Shown piece after piece: positions 51,060 to 61,175 of a DNA stretch of 64,000 nt (the first letter of the stretch is position 1; each line of letters opens with the position of its first letter). Source of the stretch: Roseobacter sp. (GTDB lineage: Bacteria; Pseudomonadota; Alphaproteobacteria; Rhodobacterales; Rhodobacteraceae); NCBI GenBank assembly GCA_015665415.1, contig JADFAE010000004.1, positions 62,001-126,000 of the forward strand, given 5' to 3'. The translations under genes and the position numbers were made by a program. The notes beneath the pieces were generated by a model. The model had not been told where the DNA came from, did no database searches, and saw only the letters and a list, made by a program, of their open reading frames with translations.

Positions 51060-51932
51060 ATGAAGATCGGATTTATTGGCCTTGGTAACATGGGCGGCCC
51101 GATGGCGGCCAATCTGGCCAAGGCGGGCCATCAGGTCCAGGGCTTTGACATGGCCGATGTGGCAATCGAAGGCGTCACCATGGTTGGCTCCGGCGCAGAG
51201 GCTGTCACCGGGGCCGAGGTGGTGATCACCATGCTGCCCAATGGCCAGATCCTGCGCGCGGTTGCAGACCAGATCCTGCCCGCCATGGCGGCCGGTGCCA
51301 CCTTGGTGGATTGCTCGACCGTCGATGTCGACTCTGCCCGGGCTGTCGCGCAACAGGCCACAGAGGCCGGTCAGCTCTTTGTTGACGCGCCGGTCTCTGG
51401 CGGTGTCGGCGGTGCGGCTGGCGGCACCCTGACCTTTATGGCCGGTGGCAGTGCTGAAGCCTTTGCCCAGGCCGACCCGCTCTTTACCATCATGGGACAA
51501 AAGGCCGTGCATTGTGGGGATGCGGGGGCCGGACAGGCCGCCAAGATCTGCAACAACATGGTCCTTGGCGTCACCATGATTGCCACCTGCGAGGCCTTTG
51601 CCCTTGCCGACAAGCTGGGGCTGGACCGGCAGAAGATGTTTGATGTTGTCTCCACCTCTTCGGGCTATTCCTGGACCATGAACGCCTATTGCCCAGCCCC
51701 CGGTGTTGGCCCGCAATCGCCCGCCGACAACGATTACCAGCCCGGATTTGCCGCTGAACTGATGCTGAAAGACCTGCGGCTCAGCCAGCAGGCCGCGATC
51801 AGCGCAGATGCCGACACCCCAATGGGGGAACTGGCGCAGGCGCTTTATACTCAGTTTGTCGAGAGTGAGGATGGCATGGGCATGGATTTCTCTGCCATGT
51901 TGCCCCGTTTCGAAAAGCGTGGACGCGGCTGA
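51060..51932 (+). CDS. mmsB: 3-hydroxyisobutyrate dehydrogenase
   Basis: The 290-residue NAD-dependent enzyme oxidises 3-hydroxyisobutyrate to methylmalonate semialdehyde. The Rossmann motif GFIGLGNMGGPMAANLAKAG is at the N-terminus, the substrate motif DAPVSGGVGGAAGGTLTFMAGG follows, and the catalytic lysine Lys162 lies in GAGQAAKICNNM. DNDYQPGFAAELMLKDLRL is typical for HIBADH. It ends the valine-degradation operon and is followed by an intrinsic terminator. The usual partner, methylmalonate-semialdehyde dehydrogenase (mmsA), is not in the window. Confidence 0.95.
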   Translation: MKIGFIGLGNMGGPMAANLAKAGHQVQGFDMADVAIEGVTMVGSGAEAVTGAEVVITMLPNGQILRAVADQILPAMAAGATLVDCSTVDVDSARAVAQQATEAGQLFVDAPVSGGVGGAAGGTLTFMAGGSAEAFAQADPLFTIMGQKAVHCGDAGAGQAAKICNNMVLGVTMIATCEAFALADKLGLDRQKMFDVVSTSSGYSWTMNAYCPAPGVGPQSPADNDYQPGFAAELMLKDLRLSQQAAISADADTPMGELAQALYTQFVESEDGMGMDFSAMLPRFEKRGRG

Positions 51933-51971
51933 CGCCTGGAACGCTGATACCTGAAACGCCAATTTTTGCAT

Positions 51972-52000
51972 CGGCCCGGCAACTGCCGGGCCGTTTGCTT
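51972..52000 (+). terminator. Intrinsic terminator after mmsB
   Basis: CGGCCCGGCA-ACT-GCCGGGCCG forms a strong GC stem followed by TTTGCTTTTG, 40 nt after the mmsB stop. Confidence 0.85.
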
Positions 52001-52202
52001 TTGCCAAACCTGTTGGCCCGGCCGGCCCCAAGCCCCCCCTTCAATACGGTGATGGGCTTGGGGGATTGTCTTCAGGATTTGTTCAATTTGATTAAAATTC
52101 AGGAAATGGGCACCGCTTTTCCACATTTCAGTCCAAGTTCAAAGCGACACCTGCAGACAAGCCGCGCGGTATTGCGGTCGATTTCAACCAGCAGGATTTC
52201 AC

Positions 52203-53786
52203 ATGGCCACGGCAACAGAGCTCGACATTGATACCACCGCCACAGCAACGGAGATGGCCAACGAGATCTTTGGCGACGGCACAACGGTAGTCAGTGCCAG
52301 CTATTCCGGGGATGGCAATTCCTCTGGCATCTATTCCGGCGCTGACACCACCACGCCGGGTGTGGCCCCTGCCGACAGCGGCGTGATCCTGTCGACCGGA
52401 CATGTGGATGATTTCACCAATAGTTCCGGCACCTCCAACACCAATACCTCTGGCAGCACCAGCACCAATACCAGCGGCACCAATGGCGACAGCGATTTCA
52501 ATTCCATCGCCGGCACCTCCACTTACGATGCCGCCTTCATGGAAATCGACTTCATCCCTGACGGCGATGTCCTGACCATTGATTTTGTTTTGTCCTCGGA
52601 AGAATACCCCGAGTATGCCAACTCGCAATTCAATGACGTGGTTGGCGTCTGGGTCAATGGCGTCGAAGCCCAGGTCACCATTGGGGATGGCTCTGCCTCC
52701 ATCGGCAACATCAACCAAAGCGCCACAGAAAACATCTACGTCGACAACACCAGCGACCAATACAACACCGAGATGGATGGCTTTACCATCACCCTGACCT
52801 TCACCGCGCCGGTGAATGCAGGGGAATTGAATACGATCAAGATCGGTGTCGCGGATGTTGCTGACAGCAGTTATGACACCAATCTTCTGGTAGCCGGCGG
52901 TTCGGTTCAGACCGCCTTTGTTGCCCAGGACGACACTTTAGACACCAGCCTCAACAGCTCAAAAACACTGGATGTTCTGGACAACGACAGCAGCACCTCT
53001 GGCGGCACGCTAACCATCACCCACATCAACGGCACCGCCGTGACCGCAGGCGATACCATAACCCTGGCCACGGGTCAGCAGATCACCCTCAATCCGGACG
53101 GAACCCTACAGGTTCTCTCGGATGGGGACACCGAAACCGTCTATTTCAACTACACAACCGAGGATACTGCAGGCAACAGCGACACTGCGCTGGTCGAGAT
53201 CAATCAGGCCCAGGCCTGCTTTCTGCGCGGCTCTTTGATCGAGACGGAAGACGGCCCTATGGCCATCGAAGATCTGCGCCCGGGCATGTTGATCTGCACC
53301 TATGACCACGGGCTGCAGCCCCTGCGCTGGGTTGGCAGCAGTCGGGTAAGCGTGAGCCCCGCCACTGCCCCGATCCGCTTTGCCAAGGGACAATTCGGAG
53401 CCACATCGGACCTCTGGGTCTCACCCAATCATCGGATGCTGATCACCGGGCAGTTTGCCGAACTGCTGTTTGGGGAGGACGAAGTCCTGGCCAAGGCCAA
53501 GGATCTGGTCAACGACAGCAGCATTCGCCCGGACCTCAGCTGTGATCAGGTGGAGTATTTCCACCTCTTGTTTGATCAACATGAAATACTTTATTCACAG
53601 GGCGTTCTAAGCGAAAGTTACCATCCGGGACCGGAGACAACCAAAGGGTTTGATGCCCAAACCCAGGCAGAACTCTTTGCGCTGTTTCCCGAGCTGGCCC
53701 AGCCGGAGCAGCTCGGTTACGGTGCCGCCGCGCGCCCCTCGCTGCGCCACTACGAGGCCCAGTTGCTCAATCACTATCTCAACTGA
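52203..53786 (+). CDS. Choice-of-anchor L / Hint domain exported protein
   Basis: A 527-residue acidic protein without a Sec signal. Residues ~1-240 look like a choice-of-anchor L domain: Thr/Ser/Gly-rich, with GVILSTGHVDDFTNSSGTS and DGDVLTIDFVLSSEEYPEYA. A Ser/Thr-rich beta repeat (about 245-335) resembles cadherin-like/VCBS modules (DDTLDTSLNSSKTLDVLDND). From Cys339 (CFLRGSLIETEDGPMAIEDL) a Hint_2 domain follows with WVSPNHRMLITG. Such proteins are often exported by type I secretion, and Hint domains can self-cleave at the cysteine. Tail-to-tail with the XRE gene (8-nt overlap). The biological role is unknown. Confidence 0.85.
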   Translation: MATATELDIDTTATATEMANEIFGDGTTVVSASYSGDGNSSGIYSGADTTTPGVAPADSGVILSTGHVDDFTNSSGTSNTNTSGSTSTNTSGTNGDSDFNSIAGTSTYDAAFMEIDFIPDGDVLTIDFVLSSEEYPEYANSQFNDVVGVWVNGVEAQVTIGDGSASIGNINQSATENIYVDNTSDQYNTEMDGFTITLTFTAPVNAGELNTIKIGVADVADSSYDTNLLVAGGSVQTAFVAQDDTLDTSLNSSKTLDVLDNDSSTSGGTLTITHINGTAVTAGDTITLATGQQITLNPDGTLQVLSDGDTETVYFNYTTEDTAGNSDTALVEINQAQACFLRGSLIETEDGPMAIEDLRPGMLICTYDHGLQPLRWVGSSRVSVSPATAPIRFAKGQFGATSDLWVSPNHRMLITGQFAELLFGEDEVLAKAKDLVNDSSIRPDLSCDQVEYFHLLFDQHEILYSQGVLSESYHPGPETTKGFDAQTQAELFALFPELAQPEQLGYGAAARPSLRHYEAQLLNHYLN

Positions 53787-54540
53787 ACAAGGTCAACAAA
53801 ACCTCTTTGGTTTTCTCATCAGCCGGAAACATCATCTCCACCCGCAGCTCTGACATGGCAACATCACCCGTGCTGGCAAATTGCGACAGGGTCGAAAACA
53901 GCTTCAGTTCCAGATCGTTGAGCCGGTAGTGGGTTGGGATCACCGCCGGCAATTCCTCAAGTACCGGCCTGTCATGAGCCGAGACACGTCGCTGCAAACG
54001 CGCGGCCGCTCGCTCCAGAACGGGGTTCTTACCCATATGGGCAAGCTCGGTTCGCAAGCGTATCAACGTCAGCGCTTCGACCTCTTGCAGGTTGACCAAA
54101 GCCCGCCGAACCAGATCGTTGTCGCATAGGGCGTCAATCAGACTGTCCCCCGGGCGCAGCCCGGTGGCGATCAACAGCGCCTTGGCGGGCGGGTTCATCG
54201 CCTGCAAAATCCAACAATGATCCAAAGCCATGGCCGGATACGGTGCGTGACGACCCAGCATCCACTCCACCGCCTGTTGCAAGGGGGCACGCTGCGCCTC
54301 ATCCAAGGCTGTCTCGCCATAGGCCGGTGCCAGCCCTGCAGACAGCAGCAATTGGTTGCGCGCGCCCAACGGCATCTGCAACCCCTCACCCAAGCGCAAC
54401 ACCATGTCACGACTGGCGCGGGCCCGCCCCGTTTCCAAAAACGAGATATGGCGCGAGGAGACCTCTGCTGAAAGCGCCAGATCCAGCTGGCTCATCCGGC
54501 GAATACCCCGCCATTCTTTCAAAATCCCGCCAAAGCTCAC
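53779..54540 (-). CDS. XRE-family regulator with MmyB-like ligand domain
   Basis: A 253-residue regulator. The helix-turn-helix (about 7-62) reads LKEWRGIRRMSQLDLALSAEVSSRHISFLETGRARASRDMVL. A MmyB-like domain follows, with LGRHAPYPAMALDHCWILQAMNPPAKALL and LRTELAHMGKNPVLERAAARL. It starts with GTG at 54540 and diverges from the membrane protein at 54671. A perfect 15-bp palindrome sits midway between them. It probably controls that gene and itself. The 3' end overlaps the Hint-protein gene by 8 nt. Confidence 0.9.
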   Translation of the reverse strand: MSFGGILKEWRGIRRMSQLDLALSAEVSSRHISFLETGRARASRDMVLRLGEGLQMPLGARNQLLLSAGLAPAYGETALDEAQRAPLQQAVEWMLGRHAPYPAMALDHCWILQAMNPPAKALLIATGLRPGDSLIDALCDNDLVRRALVNLQEVEALTLIRLRTELAHMGKNPVLERAAARLQRRVSAHDRPVLEELPAVIPTHYRLNDLELKLFSTLSQFASTGDVAMSELRVEMMFPADEKTKEVLLTLFS

Positions 54541-54598
54541 TTTGGGCCCCCTTTGCCGCTCTTCACTGCACCCTAGTCCGCCTCTATTCGAAATACAC

Positions 54599-54613
54599 TT
54601 ACCTCAGAGGTAA
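54599..54613. promoter_or_regulatory. Perfect palindrome TTACCTC-A-GAGGTAA, XRE operator candidate
   Basis: A 15-bp perfect palindrome lies centrally in the divergent promoter, 58 nt from the XRE start (54540) and 57 nt from the membrane-protein start (54671). The position and symmetry suit the site of the adjacent XRE/MmyB-like regulator acting on both genes. Confidence 0.75.
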
Positions 54614-54670
54614 TTGTTTTCTTTCAGGCTGGCCTAGATGTTGCTGCCATCACCACATGGGAGAAATGGA

Positions 54671-55108
54671 ATGACTTTGGAAACCTCGACTCGCTTGCTG
54701 AAACTGACAGGTATTGGAACCATCTTATTTGGTTTGGCCATGGTTCTGGCCCTTGTGTCCCCACTAAAGCCCGTCTTTGATATCTTTCTCGATTTGGTTC
54801 ATTTGCCCCTCGACGGCCAACAGGCACTAGAGGGCGACAGTGCCCGGGTTCTGGCGGCAATCACCGGTGGCCTGATGGTGGGACTTGGCGCTTTGACCTG
54901 GTGCATTGCGGTGCATGTCTACGCCAAGGATGCAGAGACCGGTGGGCGCATCATCCTGATCGGAGTGATGGCCTGGTATGTGCCGGACAGCTTCGGCTCT
55001 TACATGGTCGGTGCCTGGTTCAACGTGGTGCTCAACACCGGTTTTCTGGCGATGTTTGTGCTGCCTGTGCTGTTGCATCGCAGCGCCAGGCGATCTCTAA
55101 CTGCTTAA
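54671..55108 (+). CDS. Four-helix membrane protein, unknown function
   Basis: The 145-residue product has about four membrane helices (KLTGIGTILFGLAMVLALV; AAITGGLMVGLGALTWCIAVHV; IILIGVMAWYVPDSFGSYM; VVLNTGFLAMFVLPVLLH), with a polar loop containing HLPLDGQQALEGDSARVL. No family is assigned. I choose ATG 54671 (MTLETSTRLLK) with GGGAGAAAT upstream; the frame begins 33 nt earlier. It is divergent from the XRE regulator and probably its main target. Convergent with uvrA, separated by 46 nt. Confidence 0.82.
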   Translation: MTLETSTRLLKLTGIGTILFGLAMVLALVSPLKPVFDIFLDLVHLPLDGQQALEGDSARVLAAITGGLMVGLGALTWCIAVHVYAKDAETGGRIILIGVMAWYVPDSFGSYMVGAWFNVVLNTGFLAMFVLPVLLHRSARRSLTA

Positions 55109-55154
55109 CCCGACCCGGGTTGTCTGGCCGAGAGCCCCCTCCCGGCCAAATACC

Positions 55155-58013
55155 CTATTCAGCAGCGACCTTTTTGGCGGTCAGCATCTCTTTTAGATAG
55201 TGCCCTGTGTGGCTGCGCGGCTCCTTGGCCACGGTTTCGGGCGTGCCCACGGCCACGATCTCACCGCCGCCATCGCCTCCCTCGGGGCCGATGTCGATAA
55301 TCCAGTCGGCGGTTTTGACCACGTCGAGATTGTGTTCGATCACCACCACCGAATTGCCTTGATCAACCAGCTCGTGCAGCACCTCCAGCAGCTTTTTCAC
55401 ATCCTCAAAATGCAGACCCGTGGTGGGCTCATCCAGAATATAGAGGGTGCGCCCGGTGGAACGTTTGCTCAGCTCTTTTGACAGCTTCACCCGCTGCGCC
55501 TCACCACCGGACAGTGTTGTCGCCTGCTGGCCAACCTTGATATAGCCAAGGCCCACCCGCATCAGCGCATCCATCTTGTCACGGATCGTGGGCACCGCCT
55601 GAAAGAAGGTCTGCGCTTCTTCCACAGTCATATCAAGCACATCGGCGATGCTCTTGCCCTTGAAACGCACCTCAAGCGTTTCGCGGTTGTAGCGCGCACC
55701 CTTGCAGGTTTCGCATTCCACATAGACGTCGGGCAGAAAATGCATCTCGATCTTGATAACGCCATCACCCTGACAGGCCTCGCAGCGCCCGCCCTTAACG
55801 TTAAAGCTGAAGCGCCCCGGTTTGTAGCCCCGGGTCTTGGCCTCAGGCAGCCCGGCAAACCAGTCGCGGATCGGGGTAAAGGCCCCGGTGTAAGTGGCCG
55901 GATTCGAACGCGGGGTCCGACCAATCGGGCGCTGGTCGATATCGATCACCTTGTCCAGATGCTCCAGCCCCTTGATGGTCTCGCAGGGGGCCGGGGTCTG
56001 ACGCGCGCCATTCAGCCGCATCGATGCGGTCTTGAACAGAGTCTCGATGGTCAAGGTCGATTTGCCGCCACCCGACACGCCGGTCACACAGAGAAACTTG
56101 CCCAGTGGGAATTCCGCCGTCACATTCTTGAGGTTGTTGCCGGTGGCCTTGACCACCTTGAGTTTTTTCTTGTTGCCCTTGCGGCGCTTGGCCGGAACCG
56201 CAATCTCGCGCACCCCGGACAGATACTGCCCGGTGATCGAGGCGGCATCGGCGCTCACCTCAGCCGACGTGCCGTGGCTGACAACCTGGCCGCCATGCAC
56301 ACCCGCCCCGGGGCCAATGTCAAAAACGTAATCCGCCTGCCGGATCATATCCTCGTCATGTTCCACCACGATCACGGTATTGCCCTGATCGCGCAGGTTC
56401 TTGAGAGTGGTGATCAGCCGGTCATTGTCGCGCTGGTGCAACCCGATGGAGGGTTCGTCCAGCACATATAGCACCCCTGTCAGACCAGAGCCGATCTGGC
56501 TCGCCAACCGGATCCGCTGGCTTTCGCCCCCCGACAACGTGCCCGAGTTGCGCGACAGCGTCAGATATTCCAGCCCCACGTTGTTGAGAAAGCCCAGCCG
56601 CTCGCGGATCTCCTTGACGATGGCGCGAGCAATCTCCTGTTTTTGCTTGCTTAGATGGTTGGGCACATCCTCGATCCAGGCCAGCGCCTCGCGGATCGAT
56701 TTCCGGACCACCTCGCCCACATGGACACCCGCGATCTTGACCGCCAGCGCCTCTTCGCGCAGACGGAATCCGCCGCAGGCCCCGCAGGAGCGGTTGTTCT
56801 GATAGCGTTCAAATTCTTCACGAATCCAATTTGAATCCGTCTCCCGGTAGCGGCGCTCCATATTGGGAATGACGCCCTCGAACACGCGGGTGACCTCATA
56901 GACGCGGCCGCCCTCGTCATAGCGAAAAGGGATTTCCTCGTCGCCAGAGCCGCGCAAGAACACCTGCTGCACATGGGCAGGCAGGTTCTTCCACTGGGTA
57001 TTCTTGTCGAACTCATAATGCTTGGCGATGGCTTCAATGGTCTGCAGGAAATAGGGCGATTTGCCCTTACGCCAGGGCGCCAAGGCACCGTCATAGATCT
57101 TGAGGCTTTGATCCGGCACCACCAGACGTTCGTCAAAGAACAGCTCAACCCCCAGACCGTCACATTCGCTGCAGGCGCCAAAGGGCGCGTTGAAGGAAAA
57201 CAGCCGCGGCTCGATCTCGGGAATGGTGAAACCACTGACTGGGCAGGCAAAATTTTCGCTAAAGGTGATCCGCTCCGGATCGCCCTCACGCGGGGCGGTC
57301 TCCAGGATGGCGATGCCGTCAGCCAGATCCAGTGCCGTGCGCAGACTGTCCGCCAACCGGGTCTCAAGCCCCTCGCGCACCACCAGTCGATCCACCACCA
57401 CGTCGATGTCATGGCGGTATTTCTTGTCCAGGGTGGGCGGCTCATCCAGCTCGTAGAATTCGCCGTCGATCTTGACCCGCTGAAAGCCCTGTTTGCGCAG
57501 CTCCAGCATTTCTTTTTTGTATTCGCCCTTGCGGTCGCGCACGATGGGGGCCAGCAGATAGCCGCGGGTGCCCTCCTCCAGCTGCATGATGCGATCCACC
57601 ATATCCTGCACCTGCTGCGCCTCGATTGGCTTGCCGGTGGCCGGGCTATAAGGCGTGCCCGCGCGGGCAAACAGCAGCCGCAGATAGTCATAGATCTCGG
57701 TGACGGTGCCAACGGTGGAGCGCGGGTTCTTGGAGGTGGTCTTTTGCTCGATCGAAATGGCCGGGCTAAGGCCCGAGATGTGATCCACATCGGGCTTTTC
57801 CATCATGTCGAGGAACTGGCGCGCATAGGCCGACAGGCTTTCGACATAGCGCCGCTGCCCCTCAGCGTAGATGGTGTCAAAGGCCAGCGAGGATTTGCCA
57901 GACCCAGACAAGCCGGTGATGACCACCAGCTCATCGCGGGGAATGTCCACATCGATATTTTTGAGGTTATGCTCGCGTGCGCCACGCACCTCGATGGATT
58001 TCAATTCAGCCAT
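55155..58013 (-). CDS. uvrA: Excinuclease ABC subunit A
   Basis: A 952-residue DNA damage-recognition ATPase of nucleotide excision repair. Two ABC modules are visible: Walker [21 protein letters not shown] in the first and [10 protein letters not shown] in the second. The signatures [16 protein letters not shown] and [15 protein letters not shown] are present. Zinc-finger cysteines are in [14 protein letters not shown] and the second-module [14 protein letters not shown]. Length is normal. A LexA-type box (GTTC-N7-GTTC on the coding strand) lies 103 nt upstream, so the gene is probably SOS-regulated. Downstream it converges with the four-helix membrane protein gene. Confidence 0.98.
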   Translation of the reverse strand: MAELKSIEVRGAREHNLKNIDVDIPRDELVVITGLSGSGKSSLAFDTIYAEGQRRYVESLSAYARQFLDMMEKPDVDHISGLSPAISIEQKTTSKNPRSTVGTVTEIYDYLRLLFARAGTPYSPATGKPIEAQQVQDMVDRIMQLEEGTRGYLLAPIVRDRKGEYKKEMLELRKQGFQRVKIDGEFYELDEPPTLDKKYRHDIDVVVDRLVVREGLETRLADSLRTALDLADGIAILETAPREGDPERITFSENFACPVSGFTIPEIEPRLFSFNAPFGACSECDGLGVELFFDERLVVPDQSLKIYDGALAPWRKGKSPYFLQTIEAIAKHYEFDKNTQWKNLPAHVQQVFLRGSGDEEIPFRYDEGGRVYEVTRVFEGVIPNMERRYRETDSNWIREEFERYQNNRSCGACGGFRLREEALAVKIAGVHVGEVVRKSIREALAWIEDVPNHLSKQKQEIARAIVKEIRERLGFLNNVGLEYLTLSRNSGTLSGGESQRIRLASQIGSGLTGVLYVLDEPSIGLHQRDNDRLITTLKNLRDQGNTVIVVEHDEDMIRQADYVFDIGPGAGVHGGQVVSHGTSAEVSADAASITGQYLSGVREIAVPAKRRKGNKKKLKVVKATGNNLKNVTAEFPLGKFLCVTGVSGGGKSTLTIETLFKTASMRLNGARQTPAPCETIKGLEHLDKVIDIDQRPIGRTPRSNPATYTGAFTPIRDWFAGLPEAKTRGYKPGRFSFNVKGGRCEACQGDGVIKIEMHFLPDVYVECETCKGARYNRETLEVRFKGKSIADVLDMTVEEAQTFFQAVPTIRDKMDALMRVGLGYIKVGQQATTLSGGEAQRVKLSKELSKRSTGRTLYILDEPTTGLHFEDVKKLLEVLHELVDQGNSVVVIEHNLDVVKTADWIIDIGPEGGDGGGEIVAVGTPETVAKEPRSHTGHYLKEMLTAKKVAAE

Positions 58014-58115
58014 TCTGCCCTCACGCCAAAACCATACCCGGAACCTAGCCCGGTCCGGGGTCGGTTGTTGCCATACAGATAGGCAATGCGGCGTGAGTCT
58101 CCAACAAAAAAGTGA

Positions 58116-58130
58116 GAACGTTAGTGGAAC
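58116..58130 (-). promoter_or_regulatory. LexA box upstream of uvrA
   Basis: GAAC-GTTAGTG-GAAC on the plus strand reads GTTC-N7-GTTC on the uvrA strand. That is the alphaproteobacterial LexA operator form (established for the group, recalled). It lies 103 nt before the uvrA start, in the 163-nt gap. Confidence 0.85.
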
Positions 58131-58176
58131 ATTTTCTCACATTCCGGCAAATACCTGCCAGATCTTGTGGTTTCCC

Positions 58177-59373
58177 CTAGCTTTCCATGGGCCTGGACGA
58201 CTGCCTTTGCAGCGCGCGGCGCTGTCGCGCCAAAAGCACGTGCACGCCAAAGCCACCCAGGAACAACAGCAGCAAGACTGCCATCAATCCGGAGAACCCC
58301 GCCAGCCCCAGCGCCAGCACCATCAGCGGAGTGCCAATGCTATTGCCCAGATTGCCTGCCTGGGCCTGAACCCCGCTGGATTGCGAGCGCGCGTGATCGC
58401 TGCTGTTGAGCTGCGGAATAGCGGCAAAGGAGCCGCCCTGAACCAGCCCCATAGCACCGGCAAGGGCGATGCAGGCCAGCGGATCTCCGGGCAACAGCCA
58501 CAACCAGACCACACCAAGCGCACAGAGCAGAAACCCCAATTGCACAAGCTTCACCGCCTCAACGTGGCGCAGCAGGAACACCCCCAGCGTCATCGAAGTG
58601 GCAATACTGGCCAACGGCATGGCACCCAGAACAAAGCCGCGCATATCGGCAGGAATATAGGGTGGAATCACCGTCAAGACCGCCACAAAACAGCAGGTGT
58701 AGAACAGCCAACCTGCGGCCGGAGCCGCCTTCCAGGGGGAGCGATAAATCGGCAGGTGCAGCCCCGGCAAGGCGCGCAGCCGGGGCATGGCCACGCGCGG
58801 AGGCACCGCAACATTGCCCAAAGCGGCCCCCAGCCACAGGGCTAGGCCGGCCATGATCAGAGCATGGGCCGCAAACAGCGACAGCAGACCAAAACGCTGC
58901 ACCAGCGGCAGGCCGAACCAGGCAAGCAAGGTAAAGGCAACGCCAAAGAAGGTGCTCCACAGCGTCATGGCCAGACCGCGATCGCGATTGGAGCTGAGTG
59001 CCGCCATCAGGGTTGGGGCCGCCACCACCACGCCCAGATGCGACAGACCTTCGACAAAACGTGAAAGCAGAAACAGCTCGAAAGAAGGATGCAGCGCCTG
59101 CACGGCGGACATGGCGGCCCCAATCCACAGCGCCCAGACCATGCTGCGGCGATAGCCAAAGGCCGCGACAAACATCCCCGCAACCAGGCCCAGCAGAATG
59201 CCCAGGATCCCAACCATCGAAATGGTAAAACTTATGGCGGCCCCGGCGTCAGGATACAGCTCTGGCAAGCGGTCAAAGATCACACTGATCTTGCCATATT
59301 GCGCCGCCACACCAAGACCTGCAGCCCAGATCGCAACCACCAGGGGCCAACGTGTCGTCACCTGAACCTCCAT
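58177..59373 (-). CDS. MFS transporter
   Basis: A 398-residue major facilitator with about 12 helices. The first half has the loop-2 region [21 protein letters not shown], and the middle loop ([27 protein letters not shown]) is basic, as expected. The sequence resembles CynX/NimT-like or YfcJ-like exporters only loosely, so the substrate is open. I choose ATG 59373; a GTG sits directly before it (59376). It stands alone between the uvrA promoter and the lpdA terminator. The 3' end ([15 protein letters not shown]) is polar. Confidence 0.88.
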   Translation of the reverse strand: MEVQVTTRWPLVVAIWAAGLGVAAQYGKISVIFDRLPELYPDAGAAISFTISMVGILGILLGLVAGMFVAAFGYRRSMVWALWIGAAMSAVQALHPSFELFLLSRFVEGLSHLGVVVAAPTLMAALSSNRDRGLAMTLWSTFFGVAFTLLAWFGLPLVQRFGLLSLFAAHALIMAGLALWLGAALGNVAVPPRVAMPRLRALPGLHLPIYRSPWKAAPAAGWLFYTCCFVAVLTVIPPYIPADMRGFVLGAMPLASIATSMTLGVFLLRHVEAVKLVQLGFLLCALGVVWLWLLPGDPLACIALAGAMGLVQGGSFAAIPQLNSSDHARSQSSGVQAQAGNLGNSIGTPLMVLALGLAGFSGLMAVLLLLFLGGFGVHVLLARQRRALQRQSSRPMES

Positions 59374-59473
59374 CACCCTAGTACCCCTCTACCATCTGAA
59401 CAGGGGAAGACTCAGCCCTGCGGTTCCCTGTGGGTTGTAGCCGTGGCCCATCCAGAGTGCCAGCTTTGCCATC

Positions 59474-59507
59474 AAGCAAAACGCGCGCTCCGTAAGAAGC
59501 GCGCGCT
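59474..59507 (-). terminator. Intrinsic terminator after lpdA
   Basis: On the minus strand CGCGCGCT...AGCGCGCG forms an 8-bp GC stem followed by TTTTGCTT. It lies about 40 nt past the lpdA stop. Confidence 0.8.
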
Positions 59508-59543
59508 GCTGTGGCACACCACATGTCGGACCCTAGGCGGGTC

Positions 59544-60938
59544 CTACATGTGTATTACCCGGTCAAAGGCGTCGAGCACGCTTTCATGCATCATTTCGCT
59601 TAGGGTTGGGTGCGGGAAGACCGTGTTCATCAGATCTTCTTCGGTGGTTTCCAACTGGCGGCCCACCACATAGCCTTGGATCAGTTCGGTGACTTCGGCC
59701 CCAATCATATGGGCCCCCAGCAGCTCGCCGGTCTTGGCGTCAAAAACCGTCTTGATCATGCCCTCGACCTCTCCTAGGGCGATGGCCTTGCCATTGCCGA
59801 TGAAGGGAAAGCGCCCAACCTTGACGTCAAAACCCAGCTCCTTGGCCTTGGCCTCTGTGTAGCCGACACTGGCCACCTGCGGATGACAATAGGTACAGCC
59901 GGCAATGCTTTCGGGTTTGACCGGATGCGCGTGTTTGCCCGCAATGAGGTCGGCAACCATGACCCCCTCGTGAGAGGCCTTATGCGCCAGCCAAGGCGCC
60001 CCGGCGATATCGCCAATGGCATATAGCCCGTCGACGCCGGTGCGGCAGAACTGATCGGTAACGACATGGGTGCGGTCGATCTTGACGCCAAGCGCCTCCA
60101 GACCCAGGCCTTCGACGTTGCCGACGATACCCACAGCGGAAATCACCGTATCGAATTCCATTTTCTCAACTTTGCCGCCACTCTCGATATGAGCGGTGAC
60201 CTTGCCCTTACCGCGATCCAGCTGTTTGACCATGGCTTTCTCCATGATCTTCATGCCCTGTTTGACAAAGCTCTTCTTGGCCATGGCAGAAATTTCGGCA
60301 TCTTCCACCGGCAGCACCCGGTCCATCACCTCGACCACGGTGGTATCGGCCCCCAGCGTATTGTAGAAGCTGGCAAATTCGATGCCGATGGCGCCCGACC
60401 CGATAACCAGGAGTTTCTTGGGCATCCGGGGCGGCACCAGCGCGTCGCGATAGGTCCAGACCAGATCGCCATCACCCTCGAGCCCCGGCAATTCCCGCGC
60501 CCGGGCACCGGTTGCCAGGATGATGTTCTTACCTGTCAGCTCCTGGACGCCCTTGTCGGTCTTGACGCTGACCTTGCCCTGGGCCGGCAGGCTTGCCTCG
60601 CCCATGACCACGGTGATTTTGTTCTTTTTCATCAGGTGACTGACACCAGAGGCCAATTGCTTGGCCACCCCACGCGAGCGTTTCACCACCGCATCCAGAT
60701 CGTAGTCGATCTTTTCGGCGCTGAGGCCAAATTCCTTGGCCCGCTCCATCAGGTGAAACACCTCGGATGACCGCAGCAGCGCCTTGGTTGGAATACAGCC
60801 CCAGTTGAGACAGATGCCCCCAAGGTTTTCACGTTCAATGATGGCGGTTTTCAGGCCCAGCTGAGCAGCCCGGATGGCAGCGACATAGCCGCCGGGGCCT
60901 GCGCCGATTACGATCACGTCATAGGTTTGTGCGGCCAT
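59544..60938 (-). CDS. lpdA: Dihydrolipoyl dehydrogenase
   Basis: The 464-residue E3 flavoprotein reoxidises dihydrolipoamide in 2-oxo acid dehydrogenase and glycine cleavage complexes. The FAD motif VIGAGPGGYVAAIRAAQLG is followed by the redox disulfide in GGICLNWGCIP (Cys43/Cys48). An NAD motif, LLVIGSGAIGIEFASFY, lies in the middle, and the C-terminal HPTLSEMMHES carries the catalytic His from the partner subunit. Other complex genes are not next to it. The upstream 225-nt gap to the divergent coiled-coil gene should hold its promoter. Confidence 0.97.
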   Translation of the reverse strand: MAAQTYDVIVIGAGPGGYVAAIRAAQLGLKTAIIERENLGGICLNWGCIPTKALLRSSEVFHLMERAKEFGLSAEKIDYDLDAVVKRSRGVAKQLASGVSHLMKKNKITVVMGEASLPAQGKVSVKTDKGVQELTGKNIILATGARARELPGLEGDGDLVWTYRDALVPPRMPKKLLVIGSGAIGIEFASFYNTLGADTTVVEVMDRVLPVEDAEISAMAKKSFVKQGMKIMEKAMVKQLDRGKGKVTAHIESGGKVEKMEFDTVISAVGIVGNVEGLGLEALGVKIDRTHVVTDQFCRTGVDGLYAIGDIAGAPWLAHKASHEGVMVADLIAGKHAHPVKPESIAGCTYCHPQVASVGYTEAKAKELGFDVKVGRFPFIGNGKAIALGEVEGMIKTVFDAKTGELLGAHMIGAEVTELIQGYVVGRQLETTEEDLMNTVFPHPTLSEMMHESVLDAFDRVIHM

Positions 60939-61175
60939 GGTCTTCCCTCACCAAAAAGGATCAACATAATTTAGTTCACCGTTAAACTACTTTTCGAGAA
61001 ACTGCAAACACTCCGTCAGGCCTCATGAAAATACGACCTTTTCACCCAATGCCCCGGCTTTGATCACCCCGATATAGGGACCAGGCCGACATTCTTATTC
61101 TTCCTGAAATCATAGCCCTGCGATTTCGCCTATACTAGCCGCTATTCTTAGCAGAATCGTAAAGTGATCCATTCG

